A DNA stretch of 17,971 bases, taken from contig JAMCQK010000101.1 in the NCBI GenBank assembly GCA_023382135.1, forward strand, positions 1 through 17,971, written 5' to 3'. The notes beneath the pieces are model-generated. The model worked only from the letters and a program-made list of their open reading frames with translations. It did not search any database and had not been told where the DNA came from. Positions within the stretch are counted from its first letter, which is position 1, and the number at the start of each line of letters is the position of its first letter. This document shows positions 1 to 5,612 of this stretch, in pieces. Position numbers and translations under genes: made by a program. The DNA comes from Deinococcus sp. (GTDB taxonomy: Bacteria; Deinococcota; Deinococci; Deinococcales; Thermaceae).

Positions 1-1
1 A

Positions 2-199
2 TGCCCCGATGGCCTCGAGGCCGCCTATTCCGCTGGGGCGGTGGCCGCTTTTGTGGGAGGCGCAGGTCCCACGCTAGCCGCCTTGGTAAAAAACAGCCTG
101 GCAGAACGGCTGCGCTCCGCGCTCACAACCTACGCGGGAGAGACAGGCAAGACTTTTGTGCTCAATATAGGGGAAGGTTACCAGTGGAAGGAAATCTAG
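2..199 (+). CDS. C-terminal end of an upstream protein, possibly roadblock/LC7-like (partial)
   Basis: The second forward frame is open from the window edge to a TAG at 197-199 and reads like real protein (about 65 residues, with GLEAAYSAGAVAAFVGGAG near the left edge and GKTFVLNIGEGYQW near the end). The forward frame open from position 1 has an Arg-rich, unnatural composition over the same bases, so I take this frame as coding there. The alternation of an Ala-rich helix and a short beta segment fits the end of a roadblock/LC7 (MglB-like) domain, which often sits beside DUF4388 proteins, but that family call is only a guess. The gene overlaps the next start by 16 nt, which suggests translational coupling. 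Its 5' end lies outside the window. Confidence 0.6.
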   Translation, partial: CPDGLEAAYSAGAVAAFVGGAGPTLAALVKNSLAERLRSALTTYAGETGKTFVLNIGEGYQWKEI

Positions 200-924
200 C
201 CACCATACCCCTGCAAGACGTGCTCGAGATGATCCACAGTAACCGCCGCTCGGGCGTGCTCAGATTGGAAGCCGGCGAGCTTCCCTTGGTGCTGCGGTTT
301 TCCAGGGGCGAGGTGGTAGGCGGAGGAATTTTTGACTGGGAAGGCCTCGAGGCCATCGGGGCATTTCCTTTTAACCCCAGCTCGGGGAGCTTTTCTTTTG
401 TAACGGGCCGGCAAGAAGGTGTTCCCCTACTGCCTCTCCCGGGCCTGGTCGCCGAGTGGGCGCGCCAGAGCGATGAGTGGGACCGTTTCCGCGAGGCCTT
501 AGACTCTCCCAGCCGGGTGCTGGAGGCAGCCGAGGGAGCGGACAAGTACCAGGTGTTCGCGGGTGGAAAAAGCATCCGCACCGCCGCCAAGGCCTGGCAG
601 GTGCCACTGGTTACCGCCGCCGAGCGCGCCTGGAAAGGAGTCTACGCCGGGCAGCTGAGGCCAGTGAGAAAATACGCCTGGTTCGGGCTCAGGATCCGCC
701 ACCCGCTTTCAAGGCGCACCTTTGCTGAAGCCATGGACCCGAACCTGATCGCAATCCGGCTGGATGGGTCTCGCAACCTGGGCGAAATTATCCAGCTTGG
801 TTTTCCGCTACAGTCAATCCGGCGCTTCTTAGTCGAGGAGCTGCTCCGGGGCGAGCTCAGGCCGTCCGGCAGGGGCTGGCTCCTGCGCGACCTGCTGTGG
901 GAGATAGCTTCGGAAGAGGGATAG
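184..924 (+). CDS. DUF4388-domain protein
   Basis: A 246-residue soluble protein. Residues 1 to about 80 match the DUF4388 (PATAN-like) pattern: an EGNLATIPLQDVLEMI start, the NRRSGVLRL strand, then a strand ending VLRFSRGEVVGG. This domain is common in bacterial signalling and motility regulators, where it probably mediates protein contacts. The C-terminal half has a helical segment (LIAIRLDGSRNLGEIIQLGF) like a winged-helix or PATAN tail. I start it at GTG 184 rather than at position 1. A strong Shine-Dalgarno (AGGGGAAGG, 169-177) sits 6 nt upstream, and the first 61 codons of the longer frame overlap an upstream gene in another frame. No enzymatic motif is visible. The role is inferred as regulatory or scaffolding. 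Confidence 0.75.
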   Translation: MEGNLATIPLQDVLEMIHSNRRSGVLRLEAGELPLVLRFSRGEVVGGGIFDWEGLEAIGAFPFNPSSGSFSFVTGRQEGVPLLPLPGLVAEWARQSDEWDRFREALDSPSRVLEAAEGADKYQVFAGGKSIRTAAKAWQVPLVTAAERAWKGVYAGQLRPVRKYAWFGLRIRHPLSRRTFAEAMDPNLIAIRLDGSRNLGEIIQLGFPLQSIRRFLVEELLRGELRPSGRGWLLRDLLWEIASEEG

Positions 925-957
925 CGTTTTCGCGCCAGCGACAACATGCAAATGCAA

Positions 958-985
958 TTCGGGGGGGCCTCGAGGCCCCCCCGAA
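958..985. terminator. 28-bp perfect palindrome, probable bidirectional terminator
   Basis: TTC, seven G, CCTCGAGG, seven C, GAA form a perfect inverted repeat between the convergent DUF4388 gene and the rpsT-thx pair. As RNA it would make a very stable GC hairpin from either strand. There is no clear T-tract on either side, so termination is inferred from position and strength only. Its core is the CCTCGAGG octamer found throughout the window. Confidence 0.5.
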
Positions 986-992
986 CAAACTT

Positions 993-1109
993 CTAAGTAT
1001 CTCCAGCCCAAGTTTGTCGAAAGGCTTGAAAAGCCGCGCTGTGTTCCTTACTCCCTCTGGGCCCTAGTGAGTTTGACCTTTCGGTCAAACTCACGCTGGA
1101 GATACTTAG
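993..1109 (-). ncRNA. Structured element behind thx (15-bp closing stem, GAAA-capped hairpin)
   Basis: Perfect 15-bp arms (CTAAGTATCTCCAGC at 993-1007 and its complement at 1095-1109) enclose 87 nt. Inside, abutting one arm, is a 12-bp perfect stem (1067-1078 with 1083-1094). On the minus strand, which is the sense of thx, its loop reads GAAA closed by C-G, a GNRA tetraloop. A small GGCTT/AAGCC hairpin (1023-1035) sits further in. The element starts 4 nt after the thx stop. It could be a structured 3' UTR or small RNA, a processing site, or a short mobile inverted-repeat element. Only the pairing is seen; the function is unknown. Confidence 0.45.
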
Positions 1110-1112
1110 CGG

Positions 1113-1196
1113 CTACTTTTTGTTGCGTGGCCGGTACTTACCGTACGTGCCGCGCCAGATCTTGCCCCGGCGGGTCTTTTTGTCGCCTTTGCCCAT
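1113..1196 (-). CDS. thx: 30S ribosomal protein Thx
   Basis: A 27-codon gene whose product begins MGKGDKKTRRGKIWRGTYGK and continues YRPRNKK. From memory this is nearly identical to Thermus thermophilus Thx, a 26-residue basic peptide that sits in the head of the 30S subunit and stabilises 16S rRNA contacts. The ATG (1194-1196) lies 5 nt behind the rpsT stop, and the GGGGG stretch at the end of rpsT may act as its Shine-Dalgarno. The two small-subunit proteins are therefore probably co-transcribed. Almost every residue is Lys, Arg, Gly or aromatic, as expected for an rRNA-buried peptide. The gene is very short and easily missed. A structured element follows the stop codon immediately. Confidence 0.93.
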   Translation of the reverse strand: MGKGDKKTRRGKIWRGTYGKYRPRNKK

Positions 1197-1201
1197 AGCG
1201 G

Positions 1202-1495
1202 TCAAGCCCCCTTGCCAGAAAGCGCCTTGTTGACGCTCTTCATCAGGCGCGACTTCTTGCGGCTGGCGGCCTTCTTGTGAAGCGCGGAGCCCTTGGCCGC
1301 CTTGTCAATCAGGCTTTCGGCTATGCGCATTACCTTGGTGGATTCGGCCTTCTCGCCCGTCTCCGCCAAGCTCACGGCTTTCTTGCTGATGGTCTTGATG
1401 GTGGACTTGGCCGCCCGGTTCCTGGCCCGCCGCTTAAGCGACTGGCGGTGGCGCTTGATGCCGGAAGGATTTCTTGCGGATTTCTTCTGTGCCAT
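1202..1495 (-). CDS. rpsT: 30S ribosomal protein S20
   Basis: A 97-residue basic protein that binds 16S rRNA at the bottom of the 30S body and acts early in subunit assembly. Family hallmarks are the start MAQKKSARNPSGIKRHRQSL, the helix KRRARNRAAKSTIKTISKKA, and the C-terminal KGSALHKKAASRKKSRLMK segment. The length fits the family (about 85-105 residues). The start is the ATG at 1493-1495, with an AGGGAG ribosome-binding site 5 nt upstream (about 1500-1505). It is followed after 5 nt by thx on the same strand. A leader of roughly 60 nt separates it from the putative promoter. Confidence 0.96.
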   Translation of the reverse strand: MAQKKSARNPSGIKRHRQSLKRRARNRAAKSTIKTISKKAVSLAETGEKAESTKVMRIAESLIDKAAKGSALHKKAASRKKSRLMKSVNKALSGKGA

Positions 1496-1559
1496 GCTTC
1501 TCCCTAAACTCGCTTTCTTGTGCTACAAGGCCGTCGCGGCCAAAAGCAAACCGTCGCCA

Positions 1560-1588
1560 AGTCTAACATATGGCAGGCGTTTGGCCAA
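1560..1588 (-). promoter_or_regulatory. Possible promoter of rpsT-thx
   Basis: On the minus strand, a -35-like TTGGCC (1583-1588) and a -10-like TAGACT (1560-1565) are 17 bp apart and sit between the upstream small gene and rpsT. Both boxes deviate from consensus. The leader contains a GGCC/GGCC hairpin (about 1529-1541). Confidence 0.4.
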
Positions 1589-1591
1589 CCG

Positions 1592-1975
1592 TCACTCAAA
1601 CTTGGTGGAGACCCAGTCGAATTTCACGTATCCCTTGGCCCCGTTAGTGGAGAACCGGAGTTGGTAGTTGCCAGCATCGGGGGTGGGGTACTTGAGTTCC
1701 CCATTAAACTTCCCTTGGTAGATCACCGGACTCGCCACCACCCTACCGCCTTTGCGGACTTCCACTTGAAAGGTCCCTTCTTGCAGTTCGCCGGATACCA
1801 TAACCTTGATGAGATCCGACACCCCGGTCACGCGCATCTCGTAGACGGCCTCACCGGTGTGCTTCCAGTAAAAGACTGGCGTGAAGGGCGCATAGCCCGC
1901 CGCCAGGCCATAGTTTTCCGCGTACCAGTAAAGCGCGCCCACAATGACACCCAAATAAAGGATCATGCGAATCAT
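1592..1975 (-). CDS. Small membrane-anchored protein of unknown function
   Basis: A 127-residue protein. Residues 1-19 (MIRMILYLGVIVGALYWYA) form one N-terminal membrane segment or uncleaved signal anchor. The rest is a beta-rich, Tyr- and Val-rich domain probably outside the membrane: EAVYEMRVTGVSDLIKVMVS, then a GTFQVEVRKGG hairpin, then PDAGNYQLRFSTNGAKGYVK. The alternating strands and the final YQLRF/GYVKFDW pair suggest an immunoglobulin-like or other beta-sandwich fold, which is inference. I do not recognise the family. There is no Shine-Dalgarno. The ATG lies 9 nt after a TATACT box, so translation from a nearly leaderless mRNA is likely. It is divergent from tyrS. Confidence 0.7.
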   Translation of the reverse strand: MIRMILYLGVIVGALYWYAENYGLAAGYAPFTPVFYWKHTGEAVYEMRVTGVSDLIKVMVSGELQEGTFQVEVRKGGRVVASPVIYQGKFNGELKYPTPDAGNYQLRFSTNGAKGYVKFDWVSTKFE

Positions 1976-1984
1976 GGCAAAGAC

Positions 1985-1990
1985 AGTATA
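1985..1990 (-). promoter_or_regulatory. -10 box of the small membrane protein gene (near-leaderless)
   Basis: Minus strand CCGGTATACT, with TATACT 9 nt before the ATG. No good -35 is visible. It forms an inverted repeat with the tyrS -10 region (AGTATACCGG 1985-1994 against CCGGTATACT 2021-2030). Confidence 0.6.
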
Positions 1991-2024
1991 CCGGCCATGC
2001 CAGAAAATCCGTGTGCAGAACCGG

Positions 2025-2030
2025 TATACT
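2025..2030 (+). promoter_or_regulatory. -10 box of tyrS (leaderless)
   Basis: TATACT lies 7 nt before the ATG at 2038, and no Shine-Dalgarno precedes that ATG. This is the spacing of a leaderless Deinococcus-Thermus promoter. It also argues against the in-frame GTG at 2011, which would lie upstream of the promoter. Confidence 0.65.
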
Positions 2031-2037
2031 TCGCGGT

Positions 2038-3297
2038 ATGTCTGTTGGTGATTCGTTTAGACTGCTCAAGACCGGCGCTTTTGAAGTAATTCCAGAGGAT
2101 GAACTCTGGGCCAAGCTTTCCTCCGGGAAAAAGCTGGTGATCAAGCTGGGCGCCGACCCCACAAAGCCGGACCTGCACCTGGGGCACGCGGTAGTGCTGC
2201 GAAAGATGCGCCAGTTCCAGGAGCTTGGGCACAAGGTGGTGCTGATTATCGGCGACTTTACCGCCATCATTGGCGACCCCTCGGGCCGCAGCAAGACCCG
2301 GCCCCCGATGACGCTGGAAGAAACCCGCGCCAACGCCCAGAGCTACGTGGAGCAGGTGAGCAAGATCCTGCGCCAGGAACCCGAGCTCTTTGAGCTGCGG
2401 TATAACTCGGAGTGGCTCGAGAACCTCTCTTTTAAGGAAGTAGTCAGGCTGGCCTCGCAGATGACCGTGGCCCAGATGCTGGAACGCGAAGACTTCAAAA
2501 ACCGCTACACCAGCGGCACGCCTATCTCGGTACACGAGTTCCTCTATCCTTTCGCACAAGCTTACGATTCTGTGGCGATAAAAGCTGACGTGGAAATGGG
2601 CGGCACCGATCAGAAATTTAACCTGTTGGTGGGGCGCACGGTGCAAGAGGCTTACGGCATGGAAAAACAAGTGGCATTCATTATGCCTATCCTGCCGGGT
2701 ACCGACGGCGTGGAAAAGATGTCCAAGAGCCTGGATAACTACATCGGTATTTTTGAAGATTCAACATCGGTATTTGCCAAGCTCATGAAAGTTCCGGACA
2801 ACGCGCTCCCGGCTTATTTTGAGCTTTGTACGGATCTCACAAAGGAAGAAATCGAACAAGCGCTGGCGCAAGGCCCTGTCAAGGCGCACTATTTACTAGC
2901 GCGGTTGGTTACTGCGGCTTACTGCCAGCCTCGCGTACCTGCGGTTATCAACTGGTCATTTTACCAGTCTCTGACGAGGCTGCCTTTGGGTGCCTCCCAG
3001 GTTATACATGCGGAGGAGCGTTACAACGAGATCGCCAAAGGCGGCATCCCTGAAGACGTGCCGGCATTCGCTGTCCCTGCCTCCGAGCTCAAAGACGGAC
3101 AGATTGCCGTCGCAAGGCTGTTCACGCTCGCAGGTCTTACGCCATCCAACGCTGAGGCGCGGCGGATGGTCGGGAACAAAGGCCTCCGGATTGACGGAGA
3201 GTTAATCGAAGACCCCAATCTTCAGGTCAAGCTGGATAAGCCGCTGGTATTGCAGCGCGGCAAAGATAAATTTGTCCGGGTCCAACTAAAGGCCTAG
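2038..3297 (+). CDS. tyrS: Tyrosyl-tRNA synthetase
   Basis: A class I aminoacyl-tRNA synthetase that charges tRNA-Tyr with tyrosine in the cytoplasm. It has 419 residues from the chosen start. The HIGH motif appears as HLGH (residues 47-50) after the GADPTKPDL strand. The KMSKS loop is intact (227-231, in GVEKMSKSLDNY). The tRNA-binding S4 domain occupies about residues 345-419 (ARLFTLAGLTPSNAEARRMV, then GLRIDGELIED). The literal KMSKS signature fits the TyrZ-like branch found in Thermus. The start is the ATG at 2038, because a TATACT box sits 7 nt upstream. The last codons converge on the Rieske gene, and the two stop codons share the CTAG at 3294-3297. Confidence 0.96.
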   Translation: MSVGDSFRLLKTGAFEVIPEDELWAKLSSGKKLVIKLGADPTKPDLHLGHAVVLRKMRQFQELGHKVVLIIGDFTAIIGDPSGRSKTRPPMTLEETRANAQSYVEQVSKILRQEPELFELRYNSEWLENLSFKEVVRLASQMTVAQMLEREDFKNRYTSGTPISVHEFLYPFAQAYDSVAIKADVEMGGTDQKFNLLVGRTVQEAYGMEKQVAFIMPILPGTDGVEKMSKSLDNYIGIFEDSTSVFAKLMKVPDNALPAYFELCTDLTKEEIEQALAQGPVKAHYLLARLVTAAYCQPRVPAVINWSFYQSLTRLPLGASQVIHAEERYNEIAKGGIPEDVPAFAVPASELKDGQIAVARLFTLAGLTPSNAEARRMVGNKGLRIDGELIEDPNLQVKLDKPLVLQRGKDKFVRVQLKA

Positions 3298-3854
3298 CCT
3301 TGTTCAATGGGCCTGAGGGGGATCTCGTGGCCGGTGGCGTACAGCACACCCTGTTCTTCTTCTAGCTGTATGCGCGGAAGCGGATACCTGGGTGGTCCAT
3401 AGATGGCCTTGCCCGCCTGCATAGGATCAAAAGCGCCAAAGTGGCAGGGGCAGCCCAGAAAAGGGTTGTCGAACCGGAAGTTATAGGCGATGGCGCCGAC
3501 CTCCGGGTTGTCCACAAAGTTGACGGTGCAGCCCAGATGGGTGCAGATGCGCGAGAGGGCCAAAAAGTGCGCATCCCCAACCGAGATTCCGCCTGCAACG
3601 GGGCCCGGAACACGGATGATCACGGCGTAAAGGCTTCCTTGAGTAATGGGGTACTCGAAATAGCGGAACTTCCAAGGGGCCTCGAGGCCTTCCACGCTTG
3701 ACACCCGGACCCTGGCACCTTGTTTCCACACGGGCTCGGACACACCTTTCTTGAGAAACTGGATATACACCGCCCGCCACGCGAGCCAAGCAAAAAACCC
3801 CGCGCTAACTCCACTGGGGATAATCCAGACCAGGTCACGCCGCGTAAGCTTCAA
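3294..3854 (-). CDS. Rieske [2Fe-2S] protein, Tat-anchored
   Basis: A 186-residue iron-sulphur protein of the cytochrome bc/b6f type. The cluster boxes are C-T-H-L-G-C (C104, H106, C109) and C-P-C-H-F-G (C135, C137, H138). They give the four ligands plus the cysteine pair that forms the stabilising disulphide in this family. A Pro loop (PRYPLP) follows. Box 2 reads CPCHFGAFD rather than the common CPCHGS. The N terminus KLTRRDLVWIIPSGVSAGFF has twin arginines and a hydrophobic stretch, so it is probably a Tat-exported signal anchor. I choose TTG 3852-3854. AGGAGG is 4 nt upstream (3859-3864), and the Tat motif then sits at the N terminus; a TTG at 3884 is the longer alternative. No cytochrome b or c1 gene is in the window. 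Confidence 0.92.
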   Translation of the reverse strand: MKLTRRDLVWIIPSGVSAGFFAWLAWRAVYIQFLKKGVSEPVWKQGARVRVSSVEGLEAPWKFRYFEYPITQGSLYAVIIRVPGPVAGGISVGDAHFLALSRICTHLGCTVNFVDNPEVGAIAYNFRFDNPFLGCPCHFGAFDPMQAGKAIYGPPRYPLPRIQLEEEQGVLYATGHEIPLRPIEQG

Positions 3855-3988
3855 ATACCCTCCTGTGCCCTCCCTGTTTCGCAAAACGGGCGATGCGTAA
3901 AGCGAACCGGGGAGGTCTTGTGCATCGCAAACCCCAGATAGCCCGATACAACTTTCCGTTCATTGCCGGCCAGGTTTGGCGCGGGCAT
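3851..3988 (-). CDS. Doubtful 45-codon ORF coupled to the Rieske start
   Basis: The 205 nt between the fused cytochrome gene and the Rieske start hold one short frame, beginning MPAPNLAGNERKVVSGYLGF at ATG 3988 and ending in a TGA (3851-3853) that overlaps the Rieske TTG. It has no Shine-Dalgarno and I recognise no family. The overlap could be a coupling device or coincidence. Nothing else is evident in this gap apart from GC-rich inverted repeats such as AGCGGCCCGCT (about 4045-4055). Confidence 0.15.
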   Translation of the reverse strand: MPAPNLAGNERKVVSGYLGFAMHKTSPVRFTHRPFCETGRAQEGI

Positions 3989-4059
3989 CTGGCCGCGGGC
4001 ATCGCGCGCAGTTCCACGCGCGGCGCCGGGGATTTTAGATAACGAGCGGCCCGCTGGCA

Positions 4060-5061
4060 CTACAGACCCCGCAAAAAGTCGAAAAGCTGCAGCAGTTCGC
4101 TCTCGGAAAGGGACTGCGCCGGCATTACGCCGCGCCCCTTGGTGACAATCTCGCGCAACGCGCCGGGCACGCGCACCACCGGGTTCCCGGCAAGCCTTGG
4201 GCCGCTTCCGCCCTGGCCTTTTGCGCCGTGGCAGACGGCACACCTTTGCAAGAACACCTGCTCGCCTCCAGGCTTGGCGGGGGCCCCAAGCTGCGCTCTG
4301 GCGGTCTCGATTAATTGGCCTACCTGTTCTTTGGCCTCGCCGCCCGCTTCCAGGTATTTCCGCCAGGCATCAATAGCTTTTTGGTTCTGGCCGTCTTGAA
4401 AGTAGATGTTACCCAGAAAGAGCCAGCCCTCCGGTTCCTTGGGGTCCACGCTGGTGGAAAGCTCCAACACGTTCTTGGCCTCGGCATTTTGCCCGCTGAA
4501 AAAAAGCAGGATGCCAAAACGCCTGAGGGCGGTAAGGTTTTTGGGCTCCAGCTTGGCAACCTGTATGTATCCGTCTGCAGCCCGCTGAAAGTCTTGCAAG
4601 TCCCAGGCCTGGTTGGCGTACTTGAGCCAGTCTTCCGTTTTGCCGGATGTCTTAGCTTTTTGTTCCAGCCTGAGAAGCTCGCGCGCCTCGTTACGCGCGG
4701 TCACAGTGGTCTCACCGGGGAGCCTGGGTAATGTCTGGCGCACCAAGACCACAAAGGCTGTCACCGCCAGGACTGCGAGTATTACCATTGTGGTCCTGGA
4801 TAAGCTGCTCGTGGAAGAAGGCTGGCTTCCCGTTCCCATTTCGGCAAGTTGGCGCTCGAGCAGGACCATCTGCACCAAAATGCGTTTGCGCTCTTCCCCT
4901 TGGGCCTCGAGGCCCCGCGCCTTCAGTACCTCAAGCTCAGACTGTAACTCCTCTCTGCGAGGGCCGGGGGGAAACGGCGATACGGGCCTTTGCAGCGGCC
5001 TCACCAGGTAGAAAAATGCGGCCAAAACAACCAATAAAAGCGAGATAAGCACGAGTGTCAT
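4060..5061 (-). CDS. CcmI-like TPR protein fused to a monohaem cytochrome c
   Basis: A 333-residue membrane protein. The first part resembles CcmI/CycH, the factor that presents apocytochrome to the haem ligation complex. It has a membrane segment at residues 2-20, a charged helical loop (about 35-75), a second membrane segment (about 90-107), and TPR repeats (about 140-255; LKYANQAWDLQDFQRAADGY and GWLFLGNIYFQDGQNQKAID). The C-terminal 65 residues are a class I cytochrome c domain: CAVCH binds haem (C274, C277, H278), and GVMPA supplies the probable axial Met313. The start overlaps the ccmH stop by 4 nt. CcmI normally lacks a haem domain, so the fusion suggests that an electron carrier or redox partner is built into the assembly factor. 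The fusion is read directly; its role is inferred. Confidence 0.88.
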   Translation of the reverse strand: MTLVLISLLLVVLAAFFYLVRPLQRPVSPFPPGPRREELQSELEVLKARGLEAQGEERKRILVQMVLLERQLAEMGTGSQPSSTSSLSRTTMVILAVLAVTAFVVLVRQTLPRLPGETTVTARNEARELLRLEQKAKTSGKTEDWLKYANQAWDLQDFQRAADGYIQVAKLEPKNLTALRRFGILLFFSGQNAEAKNVLELSTSVDPKEPEGWLFLGNIYFQDGQNQKAIDAWRKYLEAGGEAKEQVGQLIETARAQLGAPAKPGGEQVFLQRCAVCHGAKGQGGSGPRLAGNPVVRVPGALREIVTKGRGVMPAQSLSESELLQLFDFLRGL

Positions 5062-5612
5062 TGGTCCTCAGTCTTGGACGAGAGCGAAGCCTCGGCCCTT
5101 TCAAGTTCTTCCGTGGAAACATTATCCGCGCCCACCGAGCGCGAGCGGGCCGCCGCCAAGTAACGCCAGAGCACAAGGGCCAGCACCCCAAGACCCACCA
5201 ACGGCGAAAACCAGACCCAGAGCGTGAGTCCGCGCTTGGGGGGTTCGTACAGAATCCAGTCACCATAACGAGCAACAAAAAACTGGCGGATTTCACCCGC
5301 GGTTTTTCCCTGGGCAAGCTGCTCGGCAATGATCCGGCGCATCTCGGTAGCCACGCCTGAGTTAGACTCCGCCGCCGACTCGCCTTGGCATACCGGGCAC
5401 CGAAGCGTTTTAGCGATTTGAAAAACCTCAGGGGACAGATCGGGTGGTGGTCCGACAGAAGCCTGCGCCAGGGCACCGGAGAAGAGCAATGCCACAACAC
5501 CGACTGCGATAGCAGCCGCTCGCGGCAACCATGAAACTAAAGAGTCCCGTGGCGTGGTTTTTCTCTCTGCCATCTTGAAGCCGGCCTGAAAAAACACGGT
5601 TACCTGTATCAC
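5058..5612 (-). CDS. ccmH: CcmH/CycL-type cytochrome c maturation thiol protein
   Basis: A 184-residue membrane-anchored protein that reduces or holds the CXXCH thiols of apocytochrome c before haem ligation by CcmF. The family motif is LRCPVCQGESAAESNS, with the redox pair C72 and C75 preceded by Arg71. An N-terminal signal segment (about 30-52, AAAIAVGVVALLFSGALAQA) and a C-terminal membrane helix (LTLWVWFSPLVGLGVLALVL) flank the three-helix domain, as in CcmH/CycL. The GTG start overlaps the ccmG stop (TAGTG). An ATG 13 codons downstream (MAERKTT) would also keep the signal segment, but neither start has a good Shine-Dalgarno. Translational coupling favours the GTG. Confidence 0.92.
   Translation of the reverse strand: MIQVTVFFQAGFKMAERKTTPRDSLVSWLPRAAAIAVGVVALLFSGALAQASVGPPPDLSPEVFQIAKTLRCPVCQGESAAESNSGVATEMRRIIAEQLAQGKTAGEIRQFFVARYGDWILYEPPKRGLTLWVWFSPLVGLGVLALVLWRYLAAARSRSVGADNVSTEELERAEASLSSKTEDQ

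Noticed and set aside
1..183. N-terminal 61 codons of the frame open from position 1
   Set aside because: Arg- and Gly-rich with no protein character; a different frame is coding there, and a strong Shine-Dalgarno precedes GTG 184.
2011..2037. GTG start nine codons upstream of the tyrS ATG
   Set aside because: It would lie upstream of the TATACT box that gives a leaderless start at 2038, and it has no ribosome-binding site.
3835..4017. 60-codon minus-strand frame between the cytochrome fusion and the Rieske gene
   Set aside because: It runs into the Rieske coding region out of frame, is Arg-rich, and has no recognisable motif.
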